Shown in pieces: positions 26,979 to 37,631 of a stretch of DNA of 64,000 nt. The notes under the pieces are model-generated. The model saw only the letters and a list, made by a program, of their open reading frames with translations. It did no database searches and was not told where the DNA came from. The stretch lies in contig NZ_CP041216.1 in the NCBI RefSeq assembly GCF_020511155.1, positions 2,914,001 to 2,978,000 on the forward strand, read 5' to 3'. The position numbers and the translations under genes were made by a program. Origin of the DNA: Shewanella glacialimarina. GTDB lineage: Bacteria; Pseudomonadota; Gammaproteobacteria; Enterobacterales; Shewanellaceae. Numbering within the stretch: position 1 is the stretch's first letter; every line of letters starts with the position of its first letter.

Positions 26979-28433
26979 TTATGGACGATAAACTTTTACA
27001 TTCTGATAGCCTTGCTCAATTAAATACAAGGCTTGTAACTTACTCATCACACCGCGGTCACAATATAATAGGTAGGTTTTGCTCTTATCTAACTCAGCAA
27101 ATTTTGTTGCCAACTTAAAGAATGGAATTGCTGTAATCTCTACGCCTTCGATAGATAATGGCTTACGCTCTTCTTCTTCTGGAGCGCGCACATCAATCAC
27201 TATTTCGCCAGATGCAATATCAGTTACCGTTTCTGTTTCAGTGATTTGTTGATTCATTTCGGTTTCAATATCTCTAATATCCATCACTTTAGCTGAATAA
27301 ACGATACGTTCGATAAGATCTTCATCAAACTTTAATTCTTCAGCTTCAATTTTAGATAACACTGCTTTTACCGTCGGTTTTTGAGAGATAACACCGCAGT
27401 ATTCAGGCATTGTCTTAGCAAAATCCTCTGTGCCAATTAAGCGACTTTGATTGATGATATCCTGTTTGTCCATGGCTATCAGTGGACGCATAATTAACAT
27501 GTCAGTACAGCGGTCTATAACATTCAAATTGGTCAAGGTTTGGCTAGACACTTGACCTAAACTTTCACCTGTCACCAAACCCTGAATTTTAAATTTTTCG
27601 GCAATACGCGCAGCTACTCGCATCATCACACGCTTTAAAATAACGCCCATTTGCCCACTGTCTATTCTTTCTAAAATTTGTTCTACAACTGGCTCAAACG
27701 GCACGGTAATAAAACGTACCTTATGTGACTCGCCGTAGGTTTTCCATAAATGATAGGCAACTTGTTTAACGCCTATCTCATGCTGTGCGCCGCCCAAGTT
27801 GAAGAAGCAATAATGGGTACGCGAACCCTTTTTAATAAATTGAAAACTTGATACACCAGAGTCAAACCCACCGGAGATAAGTGATAACACATCCTCTTGG
27901 GTTGCCATTGGAAAACCACCTAAACCTTCGATACGACGCTCAACCAAATAAACTTTATTTCCATCAATTTCAAGATTAACAGTAACATCTGGATTATTCA
28001 GTTTTACGCCCAAGGCATCAGCATGTTGATTTAAGCCACCGCCAACATAACGCTCAACCTCGATCGAATTAAAATCATGGTTTCCAGTACGTTTTACCCG
28101 TACACAAAATGTTTTACCGGCAATTTCATCACGATACCGGGGTAAGGCTAACTGGTAAATGCTATCAATAGTATCAAACGGATACTCGCTAACTTGCACT
28201 ACATGCGCAATACCAGGAATACACGCTAAGCGTTGCCCAAATATGTCCTGCAATTCTGGTTTATCTTCAGGTACCTTGACGATGAGCCGGTCAAATAAAC
28301 GTAGCACATTAGCCTCTTCGTCGACTTTTTTAAGTACATTTCGAATATTCGTTTCTAGCATTTTAGTAAACCGTAATCTTACCGATTTACTCTTCATCAT
28401 GATTTCAGGGTATAACTTTACAATAAACTTCAT
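26979..28433 (-). CDS. thiI: tRNA 4-thiouridine synthase / thiamine thiazole sulfur carrier enzyme
   Basis: A 484-residue three-part enzyme. N-terminal ferredoxin-like/THUMP region (about 1-165) binds tRNA. The ATP-pyrophosphatase domain has the PP-loop [11 protein letters not shown] and [13 protein letters not shown]-terminal rhodanese domain has the persulfide Cys in [10 protein letters not shown]; the second functional Cys lies in [12 protein letters not shown]. It transfers sulfur from IscS to U8 of tRNA and to ThiS. Both cysteines needed for the disulfide relay are present. It forms a single-gene unit with its own terminator. Confidence 0.97.
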   Translation of the reverse strand: MKFIVKLYPEIMMKSKSVRLRFTKMLETNIRNVLKKVDEEANVLRLFDRLIVKVPEDKPELQDIFGQRLACIPGIAHVVQVSEYPFDTIDSIYQLALPRYRDEIAGKTFCVRVKRTGNHDFNSIEVERYVGGGLNQHADALGVKLNNPDVTVNLEIDGNKVYLVERRIEGLGGFPMATQEDVLSLISGGFDSGVSSFQFIKKGSRTHYCFFNLGGAQHEIGVKQVAYHLWKTYGESHKVRFITVPFEPVVEQILERIDSGQMGVILKRVMMRVAARIAEKFKIQGLVTGESLGQVSSQTLTNLNVIDRCTDMLIMRPLIAMDKQDIINQSRLIGTEDFAKTMPEYCGVISQKPTVKAVLSKIEAEELKFDEDLIERIVYSAKVMDIRDIETEMNQQITETETVTDIASGEIVIDVRAPEEEERKPLSIEGVEITAIPFFKLATKFAELDKSKTYLLYCDRGVMSKLQALYLIEQGYQNVKVYRP

Positions 28434-28696
28434 AGCGGTTCCGGCAACATTAATTACTGGCTAAACACGACAATGTATTTAGCCAACGTCATAGTTAATG
28501 GTTTTAATTAAGAAAATAAATACTTATTTTTCACGGCAAAAAAATATCGACCCAGCTTACACTGAGTCGAATAAATTAATTACCGTACGTAAAAAAAGCA
28601 GTAATTATGAGGATTATATCAAATTTTTAGTCGCTTGTAATAACATTATCCGCTTGAGCAAGCGTCACGATATATATACATAACGCTGAGTATGAT
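28434..28696. other. intergenic region between thiI and pomB
   Basis: An AT-rich region before thiI that should hold the thiI promoter. A 61-codon frame on the + strand (28498-28683) has no ribosome site and I do not call it. Nothing else recognised. Confidence 0.45.
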
Positions 28697-28728
28697 CCAA
28701 AAAAAGCACAATCATTTGATTGCGCTTT
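28697..28728 (-). terminator. intrinsic terminator of pomAB
   Basis: AAAGCACAATC / GATTGCGCTTT with one wobble pair and loop ATTT (28703-28728); the minus strand ends in T7. Confidence 0.85.
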
Positions 28729-28776
28729 AAATTCAGTCATTTGCGTTTATTAAGGGTTTTGAGTTATCTGCGGATC

Positions 28777-29700
28777 CTAAATCACTTTAATTTCATCAGA
28801 TTCTTTAGGTTTGCCCTGCTCTATGGCTATTTCGACTCGACGATTTCGAGCTCGATTAGTGTTACTGTCATTCGGCACCAGTGGATTATTGGACGCCTCT
28901 CCCATCACTTTCATCCGTGTTTCATCAAAGCCAGGCACTTTCATCAATTCATGGGCTACCGCAACAGCTCGCTGACTGGATAAATCCCAGTTTGAACTAT
29001 AAAGTTCATTGCTGATATGAGCGCCATCTGTATGTCCTGACACTGTAATAATGCCAGGTACATCTTTGAGTAACTCACCAATGGATCGCACAATAGGCCT
29101 AAACTGGGGCTGTAGAAAGCCTGAACCGGAAGAAAATGATCCCTTTTCTCGAATTCGAATAATAATTTGCTGACCTAACGATTCTAATTCAATGGCACCA
29201 TCAACAATTTGTTCATTCAATTGTTCAGCCATTTTTTTAAGTTGCTCATTGATATTATCTTGTGAAGATGCAGCATCTTTTTTAACCGCTTCAGCTTCTT
29301 TTTGTGCAGTTGCGCTAGCATTACCGCCGCGTTGAGCGCCATTCTGTTTTTGCACCCCGCCAGCACTGTCTTCTTCACCTGCTTGATACTCAATGGTTGG
29401 TTGAGTCATTTCATTAGTTTGCTGATTAATAATTTCAATCGGAGTGGGATCGGGTCGACCAGGTCGAAACTCCAGTGCAATAACCGATGTGCCTTTGGGG
29501 ATGTCTTTGACTTCAACTTTATTCTGTACACCAAAGGCATACTTCATTGAACCTGCAATTTGCTTGAACTTCATTACGTCCATTTCAGAGAACGCTAATA
29601 ATAATACGAAAAAGCACATCAGCAACGACATGAGATCAGCAAAGGTTGCTAACCACATGGGCGCGCCGGCAGGTGGACATTCACACTTGGCCTTAGCCAT
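28777..29700 (-). CDS. pomB: sodium-type flagellar motor stator protein PomB (MotB family)
   Basis: 307 residues. A short cytoplasmic N terminus rich in Cys, Pro and Lys is followed by one membrane helix with the ion-binding Asp (ATFADLMSLLMCFFVLLLAF). A long Glu/Lys-rich linker leads to a C-terminal OmpA-like peptidoglycan-binding domain (about 170-300, SGHTDGAHISNELYSSNWDLS). It anchors the stator to peptidoglycan and carries ions with PomA. The PomB-like N terminus, as in Vibrio, suggests sodium rather than proton drive. Ends with its own terminator. Confidence 0.93.
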   Translation of the reverse strand: MAKAKCECPPAGAPMWLATFADLMSLLMCFFVLLLAFSEMDVMKFKQIAGSMKYAFGVQNKVEVKDIPKGTSVIALEFRPGRPDPTPIEIINQQTNEMTQPTIEYQAGEEDSAGGVQKQNGAQRGGNASATAQKEAEAVKKDAASSQDNINEQLKKMAEQLNEQIVDGAIELESLGQQIIIRIREKGSFSSGSGFLQPQFRPIVRSIGELLKDVPGIITVSGHTDGAHISNELYSSNWDLSSQRAVAVAHELMKVPGFDETRMKVMGEASNNPLVPNDSNTNRARNRRVEIAIEQGKPKESDEIKVI

Positions 29701-29703
29701 GGG

Positions 29704-30471
29704 TTACTCCCCGTCCGTTGTATCTATTTTACGTTGTTTTTCAGAAATATAGTTTTTCAAAAAACCTTCAATTACACGCGGGTTTTGACCGTCTTGAATC
29801 GCCAATACCGCATCCATAATCAAATTACGATTCAATAGCTCTTCATTCATTCGCAGTGATAATTTATCCGCCATTGGGATGGCTATCATGTTGGCGATTA
29901 CTGCACCATAAAGTGTGGTTAATAACGCCACCGCCATTGATGGGCCAATTGATTTAGGGTCATCCATGTTTGATAACATGGCGACCAAACCAACAAGCGT
30001 ACCAATCATCCCCATCGCAGGTGCAACATCTCCCATGGCTTTAAAAATATTTACCCCAGACTTATGGCGATCTTCAGTTAAGGCAATATCTTTCTCTAAT
30101 GCATTACGTACGACCTCGCCATCATGACCATCAACTAACATATCGACTGCTTTTTGCATAAAAGTGTTGCTAATTTGCGCTTCTTCTAACGCTAAAAAGC
30201 CCCCTTTACGGGCAGCATCGGCCATATTAACGGATTGCTCAATGAGGTCTTCTGGTTTATCAATTTTAAACATAAAGGCTTTTAAGCCAATCTTAATCGC
30301 ACCTAAAAATTGCTTTAGGTTAAACTTCATCATCACCACAAATAAAGAGCCGGCAACAACAATCAAAATTGACGGTACGTCGATAAATAGGCCGATACCA
30401 CCACTGGTCACCATAGCGCCAATGATAAATGCAAAAGCACCAATAATTCCTATCAGGGTTGCTAAATCCAC
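29704..30471 (-). CDS. pomA: sodium-type flagellar motor stator protein PomA (MotA family)
   Basis: 255 residues with four membrane helices; the N terminus MDLATLIGIIGAFAFIIGAM matches Vibrio PomA closely (253 residues). The large cytoplasmic loop contains charged residues that contact FliG, and the last two helices (about 150-200, GDVAPAMGMIGTLVGLV) line the ion path. The start is GTG with GAGG upstream. pomB begins 3 bp after the stop, so both are translated from one mRNA. A FliA-type promoter lies about 80 bp upstream. Confidence 0.95.
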   Translation of the reverse strand: MDLATLIGIIGAFAFIIGAMVTSGGIGLFIDVPSILIVVAGSLFVVMMKFNLKQFLGAIKIGLKAFMFKIDKPEDLIEQSVNMADAARKGGFLALEEAQISNTFMQKAVDMLVDGHDGEVVRNALEKDIALTEDRHKSGVNIFKAMGDVAPAMGMIGTLVGLVAMLSNMDDPKSIGPSMAVALLTTLYGAVIANMIAIPMADKLSLRMNEELLNRNLIMDAVLAIQDGQNPRVIEGFLKNYISEKQRKIDTTDGE

Positions 30472-30550
30472 AACGTCTCCTCAAATGCAGTAAAGTCTGC
30501 TTGAATATGCTAATGCTAAAATCGTTAAACTTAAACATCATCTTACTATG

Positions 30551-30577
30551 TTATCGGTCAAAATCATTTCTAGTTTA
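30551..30577 (-). promoter_or_regulatory. probable FliA (sigma-28) promoter of pomAB
   Basis: On the minus strand TAAACTAG, 11 bp, ACCGATAA, compared with the known consensus TAAAGTTT, 11 bp, GCCGATAA. The distance to pomA and the motility function of the genes agree with it. Confidence 0.6.
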
Positions 30578-30708
30578 GCTCGAATTTCAACTTTCTAAAC
30601 AAATTTCAGTAACAAAGCGTGCTATTGAGCAAATATCAAGCGTCTGTATTTGACCCAAAAGCTCGGCTGATATACCTTGTCACACGCTGAACAAGAGGAA
30701 ATATCAAC

Positions 30709-30939
30709 GTGGCAAAAAAACCTGAAAATCTCAGTTTTGAGCAATCTTTAAATGAACTTGAAACTATTGTAGCCAGTTTAGAGCAAGGTGAAGTCTCCCT
30801 TGATGATGCATTAAAGCAGTTTGAACGAGGCATCAACCTCGTACGCCAAAGCCAGGCAAAACTTGAACAGGCACAACAGAAAGTATCCATTTTATTAGAT
30901 GACAAAGACACCTTAACCCCATTAGAAATTGAACAATAA
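30709..30939 (+). CDS. xseB: exodeoxyribonuclease VII small subunit
   Basis: A 76-residue helical protein with the family signature LSFEQSLNELETIVASLEQGEVSLDDALKQFERG (split here at the natural helix breaks: SFEQSLNELETIVASLE and GEVSLDDALKQFERG). It partners with XseA (not in the window) to degrade single-stranded DNA. The start is GTG with GAGGAAA upstream. First gene of xseB-ispA-dxs, as in E. coli. Confidence 0.95.
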   Translation: MAKKPENLSFEQSLNELETIVASLEQGEVSLDDALKQFERGINLVRQSQAKLEQAQQKVSILLDDKDTLTPLEIEQ

Positions 30940-30969
30940 ACAGCTTTGACAGCATGTTGAGGTATTACA

Positions 30970-31851
30970 GTGCTAACTGATGCAATAAAGACTTATCAAC
31001 AAAGAGTTGATCAAGTATTAAGCCAAAAATTAACTGACCTTGATAACGCTGCACCAAAATTAAAAGCGGCCATGACCCATGGTGCGTTATTAGGTGGTAA
31101 GCGTATCAGACCTTTTTTGGTTTACAGTATAGGACAAATGTTAAATGTCCCGCTAAAGGTATTAGATAATTTAGCCGCTGCCATTGAATGTATTCATGCA
31201 TATTCGCTTATCCATGATGACTTACCAGCAATGGATAATGATAGTCTTCGCCGTGGCCAACCTACTGTTCATATTGCTTTTGATGAAGCCTGCGCAATAT
31301 TAGCAGGTGATGCATTACAAACGCTTGCATTCGATATTATCAGTGAGCCTATTGAGGGTTTAACTCCCTCACAGCAATTAGCCATCGTGAAGTCATTGGC
31401 AAAAGCCTCTGGTTATATGGGTATGTGTGGTGGTCAGGCAATTGATCTTAGCGCTACAAATCAGCGTATTGAAATGGCGAGATTAACCGAGCTTCATAAC
31501 AAAAAAACGGGTGCATTAATCTGCTGCGCAGTAGAAATGGCGTTGATTGCAGCCAATGCCCCCGATAATGAACATCAAGCCTTAATGGTTTACGCTGGTA
31601 AAATAGGTTTAGCCTTTCAAGTGCAAGACGATATATTAGATATCGTTGCTAGCACCGAAGAGTTAGGTAAACCACAAGGCAGTGACGAGCAATCAAATAA
31701 AAGTACCTTTCCTAAATTACTCGGTTTAGAAGGTGCCAAGCAGACATCACAGCAACTTGTTGATGATGCTCTATCAGAACTGACTAAATTGCCATACAAT
31801 AGTCAGTTAATTGCAGACTTTGCTCGGTATATTATCGTGCGAAGAATATAA
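30970..31851 (+). CDS. ispA: farnesyl diphosphate synthase (geranyltranstransferase)
   Basis: 293 residues of the trans-prenyltransferase fold. The first aspartate-rich motif is DDLPAMDND (about residues 82-90) and the second is DDILDIVAS (about 222). It condenses isopentenyl diphosphate with dimethylallyl and geranyl diphosphate, giving the C15 precursor for quinones and undecaprenyl phosphate. The start is GTG with GAGG 7 bp upstream, 30 bp after xseB. dxs, the first enzyme of the same pathway, follows after 18 bp. Confidence 0.96.
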   Translation: MLTDAIKTYQQRVDQVLSQKLTDLDNAAPKLKAAMTHGALLGGKRIRPFLVYSIGQMLNVPLKVLDNLAAAIECIHAYSLIHDDLPAMDNDSLRRGQPTVHIAFDEACAILAGDALQTLAFDIISEPIEGLTPSQQLAIVKSLAKASGYMGMCGGQAIDLSATNQRIEMARLTELHNKKTGALICCAVEMALIAANAPDNEHQALMVYAGKIGLAFQVQDDILDIVASTEELGKPQGSDEQSNKSTFPKLLGLEGAKQTSQQLVDDALSELTKLPYNSQLIADFARYIIVRRI

Positions 31852-31869
31852 TAAGACAGATATCTCACT

Positions 31870-33735
31870 ATGAGTTTCGATAATTCTCAATATCCTGTGT
31901 TAGCAAAAGCTAACACCCCAGAAGAACTTAGACAGCTACCTCAGAGTTTATTGCCGCAGGTATCAGATGAGCTGCGCCAGTTTCTGTTGCAATCGGTAGG
32001 CATGTCTAGCGGTCATTTTGCTTCTGGTTTAGGCACGGTTGAATTAACCGTAGCGCTTCATTATGTGTACGACACGCCTTTTGACCAATTGGTTTGGGAT
32101 GTTGGCCATCAAGCTTATCCTCACAAAATTTTAACTGACCGCCGTAACCGCATGCACACTATTCGCCAAAAAAACGGTTTGCATCCTTTCCCATGGCGTG
32201 AAGAAAGTCATTACGATACCTTTAGTGTCGGTCATTCTGGCACCTCTGTCAGTGCAGCTTTAGGCATGGCAATTGCCGCCGAAAAAGAAAATAAAGGCCG
32301 TAAAGTTGTTGCTGTTATTGGTGATGGCGCAATGACAGGCGGTATGGTATTTGAAGCTTTAAATCATGCCGGTGACTTACGCAACGATATGTTAGTCGTG
32401 CTGAACGATAATGAAATGTCGATTTCAGAAAATGTTGGCGCACTTAATAATCACCTTGCTCAACTTATGTCTGGCCGCTTTTACACGACTATCCGTGAAA
32501 GCAGTAAAAAAGTGCTTAAAGGCATGCCTGCTATTAAGGAAATAGCTAAGAGAACAGAAGAACACCTAAAAGGCATGGTGGTTCCAGGGACTTTGTTTGA
32601 AGAACTAGGCTTTAATTACATCGGCCCTATTGACGGCCATGATGTTGATGCCTTAGTTGAAACCATGCGCAATATGCGTAGCCTAAAAGGGCCACAGATC
32701 CTGCACATCATGACTAAGAAAGGTCGTGGATATGAGCCAGCAGAAAAAGATCCTATTGGTTGGCACGCCGTGCCTAAGTTTGATCCTAGCCAGTTTAAAA
32801 AACCTGCGACTAAACCAGGTTTGCCGACATTTTCACAGGTGTTTGGTAAATGGCTATGTGATGTTGCTGAGCTTGACGATAAAGTGATGGGGATTACCCC
32901 TGCTATGCGTGAAGGTTCTGGCATGGTTGAGTTTTCACAACGTTTCCCTAAACAGTATTTTGATGCTGCTATTGCTGAGCAGCACGCAGTAACCTTAAGT
33001 GCTGGTATGGCAACCCAAGGCTTAAAGCCCGTTGTAGCCATATACTCTACCTTCTTACAACGTGGTTATGATCAACTCATTCACGATGTCGCATTACAAC
33101 GCTTACCAGTGTTATTTGCCATTGACCGTGGTGGTATTGTGGGCGCAGATGGTCCGACCCATCAAGGCGCGTTTGATTTAAGCTTTATGCGTTGTATTCC
33201 CAACATGATAATTATGACCCCTTCTGATGAAAATGAATGTCGTCAGATGCTGTACACCGGCTATTGCTATCAGGACGGTCCTACTGCTGTGCGTTACCCA
33301 AGAGGGTGTGCAACAGGTGCTGAACAAGTTGAAGAAATGACCCAATTGCCTATCGGCAAAGGCGTAATGAAGCGCCACGGCAAAAAAATTGCAATCGTTA
33401 ATTTTGGTACAACATTAGAAACCGCCTTAATTGCTGCTGAAGCATTAGATGCTTCCGTTGCCGATATGCGCTTTGTGAAACCGTTAGATATTGAGCTACT
33501 GACAGAACTGGCAAACAACCATGATGTGATTGTCACAGTTGAAGAGAACGCGATAATGGGCGGCGCTGGTAGTAGCGTGATGGAAACGTTACAACAACTT
33601 AAAATAATTATGCCTGTGCTTCAAATAGGTCTGCCGGATGAGTTTATTAAACACGGCGCTCCAGATGAAATTATCAGTGAACTGAAATTAGATGCCAAAG
33701 GTATTGAGCAGCAGATTAGAGACTATTTAGCTTAG
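31870..33735 (+). CDS. dxs: 1-deoxy-D-xylulose-5-phosphate synthase
   Basis: A 621-residue thiamine-diphosphate enzyme (E. coli 620) joining pyruvate and glyceraldehyde 3-phosphate, the first step of the MEP isoprenoid pathway. The thiamine-diphosphate motif runs from [18 protein letters not shown] to [14 protein letters not shown]. The transketolase-type pyrimidine-binding domain follows ([15 protein letters not shown]), and a C-terminal domain ends the protein. Third gene of xseB-ispA-dxs; the operon is closed by a terminator about 60 bp downstream. Confidence 0.97.
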   Translation: MSFDNSQYPVLAKANTPEELRQLPQSLLPQVSDELRQFLLQSVGMSSGHFASGLGTVELTVALHYVYDTPFDQLVWDVGHQAYPHKILTDRRNRMHTIRQKNGLHPFPWREESHYDTFSVGHSGTSVSAALGMAIAAEKENKGRKVVAVIGDGAMTGGMVFEALNHAGDLRNDMLVVLNDNEMSISENVGALNNHLAQLMSGRFYTTIRESSKKVLKGMPAIKEIAKRTEEHLKGMVVPGTLFEELGFNYIGPIDGHDVDALVETMRNMRSLKGPQILHIMTKKGRGYEPAEKDPIGWHAVPKFDPSQFKKPATKPGLPTFSQVFGKWLCDVAELDDKVMGITPAMREGSGMVEFSQRFPKQYFDAAIAEQHAVTLSAGMATQGLKPVVAIYSTFLQRGYDQLIHDVALQRLPVLFAIDRGGIVGADGPTHQGAFDLSFMRCIPNMIIMTPSDENECRQMLYTGYCYQDGPTAVRYPRGCATGAEQVEEMTQLPIGKGVMKRHGKKIAIVNFGTTLETALIAAEALDASVADMRFVKPLDIELLTELANNHDVIVTVEENAIMGGAGSSVMETLQQLKIIMPVLQIGLPDEFIKHGAPDEIISELKLDAKGIEQQIRDYLA

Positions 33736-33794
33736 TTGATATCAATGTAGCTAAAATAACTTCTTAATCTAAACGAACTAAAAAAACGCATAAA

Positions 33795-33822
33795 AAAAGG
33801 GCTGAATTATCAGCCCTTTTTA
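33795..33822. terminator. bidirectional intrinsic terminator between dxs and grpE
   Basis: AAAAGGGCTGA / TCAGCCCTTTT with loop ATTA, perfect 11-bp stem, A-run before and T-run after, between convergent genes. Confidence 0.92.
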
Positions 33823-33865
33823 ATCGATTACTTTTGGAAAGGTAGAAGGCTACCGTTCTAAGTGA

Positions 33866-34480
33866 TTATGCTTGAGTATCTACACCTGGACCGCCTTGCG
33901 ATACCATCACCATAGCTGGACGTAATAAACGGTCATTTAAAATATAACCTTTTTGCATCACTAACATCACTGTATTTTCTGGATACTCAGCACTTGGCTG
34001 CATACCAATAGCTTGGTGATGTGCAGGATTAAACGTCTCGCCTAATGGGCTAAGCTGTACCACACCAAATTTCTCAACAGTACTTAAGAAACCTTTCATG
34101 GTTAATTCAACACCTTCATAAATCGCTTTAGTGGCCTCATCAGCTGGCGAGGTACCTTGTAACGCTCTATCCATGTTGTCGATAACGGGTAAAAGCTCAT
34201 TAGCAAATTTTTCTAGGGCAAACTTACGCGCTTGTTCTACATCTTTTGCAGTACGTGTACGAATATTTTGTATCTCAGCTGCCGCACGCACTTCAACTTC
34301 TTTGCGATCAGCGAGTGCTGCTTCAGACTCTGCTAATAGCTGCTCTAATTCTTCAATGCGGAAGTTAGCCTGGGTTAACTCATCCATTAAGCTTGCTTCA
34401 CCAGCTTCAATGACGGTACCTTCTTCCACTTGATCTTGGGTATCGATATCTTGTGGATCGTAGTTTGACTCGTTGCTCAT
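33866..34480 (-). CDS. grpE: nucleotide exchange factor GrpE
   Basis: 204 residues. An acidic disordered N terminus and a long coiled coil (about 35-100, [20 protein letters not shown]) precede the C-terminal beta domain with the signature [11 protein letters not shown] and [13 protein letters not shown]. It releases ADP from DnaK in the heat-shock chaperone cycle. The start is the ATG at 34480 with GGAG 5 bp upstream, not the GTG two codons earlier. It has a sigma-32 promoter about 105 bp upstream. dnaK/dnaJ are not in the window. Confidence 0.96.
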   Translation of the reverse strand: MSNESNYDPQDIDTQDQVEEGTVIEAGEASLMDELTQANFRIEELEQLLAESEAALADRKEVEVRAAAEIQNIRTRTAKDVEQARKFALEKFANELLPVIDNMDRALQGTSPADEATKAIYEGVELTMKGFLSTVEKFGVVQLSPLGETFNPAHHQAIGMQPSAEYPENTVMLVMQKGYILNDRLLRPAMVMVSQGGPGVDTQA

Positions 34481-34583
34481 TTTCACTCCAGCTAAAAAAT
34501 GCGATATTTTCGGAAATCTGACAGAAACATGTCAGAAGAAGATTAATTATCATGCTTCTGACACTTTTAATTAGTTTGGGTAT

Positions 34584-34612
34584 ATTATGGGGATCAATTT
34601 CAGCGTTTCAAG
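34584..34612 (-). promoter_or_regulatory. sigma-32 heat-shock promoter of grpE
   Basis: On the minus strand CTTGAAA, 13 bp, CCCCATAAT. This matches the known RpoH consensus (CTTGAAA, 11-16 bp, CCCCATnT) almost perfectly. It lies just before the divergent nadK start. Confidence 0.85.
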
Positions 34613-34637
34613 GCTTTTAAGGCCAACAAATATCAAT

Positions 34638-35516
34638 ATGAGCAAAAAGTTTAATACTATCGGCCTTATCGGTAAGCCCCATCATCATGGCACAAACTTG
34701 ACCTTGAAGCGTTTGCATCATTGGTTATCAATGCAAGGCTACCAAGTTATTGTTGAGTCCCGCGTCTCAGCAGAACTTGGTAATGATATATCATCCATGG
34801 ACTTACTCGAGATGGGGGCACATTGTGATCTCGCCATTGTGGTCGGTGGTGATGGAAATATGCTAGGTGCAGCAAGGGTATTAGCCCGTTTTGATGTTGC
34901 TGTCATTGGTGTCAACCGGGGTAATTTAGGGTTTTTAACCGATTTGCCTCCAGATAATTTTGAAGATACCTTGTCTGATGTGCTTGATGGTGAATTTGAA
35001 ACTGAATACCGCTTTTTATTAGAAGCTGAAGTACATCGCCATGGCAAAATAACCTCAAGTAATACTGCGGTTAATGAAGCGGTATTGCACCCTGGTAAAA
35101 TTGCTCACATGATCCAATTCGAAGTCTACATAGACGAGCAGTTTATGTACAGCCAACGCGCGGATGGTATGATTGTATCAACACCAACAGGGTCTACTGC
35201 ATATTCATTGTCAGCAGGCGGTGCTATTTTAACGCCTAATTTACAAGCACTCATTCTAGTGCCTATGTTTCCCCACACCCTTTCTTGTCGCCCTATTGTG
35301 GTTGATGCTTGTAGCACTATCAAATTAGTAGTGTCACCTGAGAATGGTGAAAATCTTGAAGTCAGTTGTGACGGCCACGTTCACTTAGCCGTGTTGCCTG
35401 GTGATGAAATTATTATTCGCCGCTCAAGTGAACAATTAAGACTAATCCATCCTAAAGGCCATAATTACTTCCACGTATTGCGCAATAAACTGGGCTGGGG
35501 CAGCAAGCTATTTTAA
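34638..35516 (+). CDS. nadK: NAD kinase
   Basis: 292 residues, exactly the E. coli length, when started at the ATG at 34638 ([16 protein letters not shown]); the frame runs 17 codons further upstream. It phosphorylates NAD to NADP with ATP. The diacylglycerol-kinase-like fold has the [11 protein letters not shown] motif (catalytic Asp), the NEAVLHPGK substrate segment and the glycine-rich [14 protein letters not shown] loop. Divergent from grpE. Confidence 0.96.
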   Translation: MSKKFNTIGLIGKPHHHGTNLTLKRLHHWLSMQGYQVIVESRVSAELGNDISSMDLLEMGAHCDLAIVVGGDGNMLGAARVLARFDVAVIGVNRGNLGFLTDLPPDNFEDTLSDVLDGEFETEYRFLLEAEVHRHGKITSSNTAVNEAVLHPGKIAHMIQFEVYIDEQFMYSQRADGMIVSTPTGSTAYSLSAGGAILTPNLQALILVPMFPHTLSCRPIVVDACSTIKLVVSPENGENLEVSCDGHVHLAVLPGDEIIIRRSSEQLRLIHPKGHNYFHVLRNKLGWGSKLF

Positions 35517-35881
35517 TCACTTAATGCTCATGCCCGCTCCTTTCTGCTTCCTATCAAGGTGATATATAGCGTTTTTTTATCACCTTGAATGCTCATCTCG
35601 TGAGTGAGTTCACATTCATAATCGCTAATATTAAGTAAAATCATCCTTCACTCACTGGACACTTAAACGGTGATATTAATCACATACTTAAATGAGTGAA
35701 ATCGATCTATGTCCCAATGTTTGGATGGTTTGTAATAGTTACGTTTTAAAATGATCTTGATCAAGTATTGAAGTCACAAAATACAGTCTATTACATCTAC
35801 CTTTTGTTACATCCAAGTAATAGAAATATAACAAACAAAAATAAGACCTAAACTAACAACCTTACAAATAAAGAGGTGTGC
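35517..35881. other. lldP upstream region
   Basis: About 365 bases. A 10-bp stem CAAGGTGATA / TATCACCTTG at 35555-35587 with a T-run inside its loop may end nadK transcription. Further on are a CRP-like site (entered separately) and the perfect 10-bp palindrome CTTGATCAAG near 35756. No gene seen. Confidence 0.6.
35669..35684 (+). promoter_or_regulatory. probable CRP-binding site upstream of lldP
   Basis: GGTGATATTAATCACA matches nine of the ten conserved positions of the TGTGA-N6-TCACA consensus. It lies about 200 bp before the lactate permease start, where carbon control would be expected. The spacing to the (unmapped) promoter is unknown. Confidence 0.6.
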
Positions 35882-37537
35882 ATGACTACGTTACAGCTAA
35901 TCGCGAGCTTAACGCCCATTATCAGCGTTATGGTGTTCCTTGTTTTACTTAAGCTCCCTGCGTCTAAAGCCATGCCCATTTCAATGGTCGCGACAGGATT
36001 AGCGGCTATCTTCATTTGGCAAATGGACACTAGAATACTCGCAGCTTCGATTGTAGAAGGGTTATTATCAGCCCTCACACCTCTCACCATTATTTTTGGC
36101 GCAGTGTTTTTACTCAATACGCTTAAATATTCTGGCGCCATGGACACTATTCGAGCCGGCTTTACGAGTATCAGTGCAGATGCGCGAGTACAGGTTATTA
36201 TTATCTGTTGGCTATTTGGCTCGTTCATTGAAGGTTCGGCTGGTTTTGGTACACCCGCAGCCATTGGCGCCCCATTACTGGTTTTATTAGGTGTGCCGCC
36301 TATTGCGGCCGCTGTAGTGGCATTAATTGCCGACTCGACCTCGGTATCATTTGGCGCAATAGGTTTGCCTGTATTATTTGGTATGGAACAAGGTCTAATA
36401 CAAAATGGCGTGTCCATGGCAACCGAACAAATTACAGCACATGGCGGTAACTTTGCTAATTATGCTCAGTTTATTGCCATGCACATTATCACTATTGATT
36501 TAATCACGGGTTCATTAATTCCCTTAGTGGTTGTCTGTGTGTTAACTGGCTTTTTTGGTAAGAACAAATCATTTAAAGAAGGGTTACAAATCTGGAAATT
36601 TGCACTGCTAGCAGGTTTCGCTTTCACCATTCCTGCATGGTTAATTAATTACCTTGCGGGTCCTGAATTCCCCTCGGTTATTGGTGCGTTAATTGGCATG
36701 GCAGTGGTTATTCCAGTCGCTCAAAAAGGCTGGTTACTTCCAGCAACACCCTGGAATGACTTTGCAGACAATGAACAACTGTCACAGAACATTACCACTG
36801 AAGATAAGCCTGTAGAAGCTAAGTTTTCGCAAATTGCAGCCTGGTCCCCATATATTATTATGGCCGCATTGTTAGTGCTTTCCAGAATAGTCACCCCATT
36901 CAAAACTTGGTTAACAGGCTTTAATATCAGCTGGACGGGGTTGTTAGGAACCGAGTTAAAAGCCAGCTTTGCCACATTCTATGCGCCGGGGATTTTCTTT
37001 ATTCTAGTGTGTGTTGTAGGTTTTATATTATTCAGAATGAAACCGAAAGCCATTAAACAATCTATCACGGTATCTTGCGGCTCAATGTTACCCACCATCA
37101 TCTCACTCGGCGCATCTGTGCCTATGGTCAAAATATTCTTAAACTCAGGTGCAAACTCTGCAGGCCTGCAATCTATGCCGGTAGCACTAGCAGATTTACT
37201 TGCCAATACTATGGGCTCAGTTTGGGCTTGGGTGTCGCCCATAGTCGGCATCTTTGGTGCATTTCTTTCCGGTTCAGCCACTTTCTCCAATATGATGTTT
37301 TCAGGCTTACAGTACTCTGTTGCCGATAATATTGGAATGAGCCATGCGTTGGCCTTAGCACTGCAAGGCATTGGTGCTAATGCAGGTAACATGATGTGTG
37401 TGATGAACGTTGTTGCAGCGGCAACCGTGGTGGGAATGGCAGGACGTGAGTCTGAAATTATTCGTAAAACAATGCCTATAGCATTAGGTTATGCGCTTGT
37501 TGCTGGCACCATTGCTGTAATTTGGGGTGGTTTCTAA
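35882..37537 (+). CDS. lldP: L-lactate permease family transporter (lactate uptake)
   Basis: 551 residues with about a dozen hydrophobic membrane segments of the lactate permease (LctP) family. Family motifs include SFIEGSAGFGTPAAIGAPLL, and SGSATFSNMMFSGLQ with NAGNMMCVMNVVAA near the C terminus. It imports lactate, probably with protons, across the inner membrane. The start is the ATG at 35882 (AGAGG 5 bp upstream). The D-lactate dehydrogenase gene follows 94 bp downstream in the same direction, the arrangement known from Shewanella. Control by CRP is likely. Confidence 0.94.
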   Translation: MTTLQLIASLTPIISVMVFLVLLKLPASKAMPISMVATGLAAIFIWQMDTRILAASIVEGLLSALTPLTIIFGAVFLLNTLKYSGAMDTIRAGFTSISADARVQVIIICWLFGSFIEGSAGFGTPAAIGAPLLVLLGVPPIAAAVVALIADSTSVSFGAIGLPVLFGMEQGLIQNGVSMATEQITAHGGNFANYAQFIAMHIITIDLITGSLIPLVVVCVLTGFFGKNKSFKEGLQIWKFALLAGFAFTIPAWLINYLAGPEFPSVIGALIGMAVVIPVAQKGWLLPATPWNDFADNEQLSQNITTEDKPVEAKFSQIAAWSPYIIMAALLVLSRIVTPFKTWLTGFNISWTGLLGTELKASFATFYAPGIFFILVCVVGFILFRMKPKAIKQSITVSCGSMLPTIISLGASVPMVKIFLNSGANSAGLQSMPVALADLLANTMGSVWAWVSPIVGIFGAFLSGSATFSNMMFSGLQYSVADNIGMSHALALALQGIGANAGNMMCVMNVVAAATVVGMAGRESEIIRKTMPIALGYALVAGTIAVIWGGF

Positions 37538-37631
37538 GCTTAATGACCTGTTCTCAATGTCGCAAGTCACTGAAGTTTACTGTTGATGGTTTATTACTGT
37601 GATTTGCTGCTGAATTAATAAGAGAAATATT

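Noticed and set aside
28498..28683. 61-codon frame between thiI and pomB
   Set aside because: No ribosome site, AT-rich composition, and the region must hold the thiI promoter; chance open frame is the simpler view.
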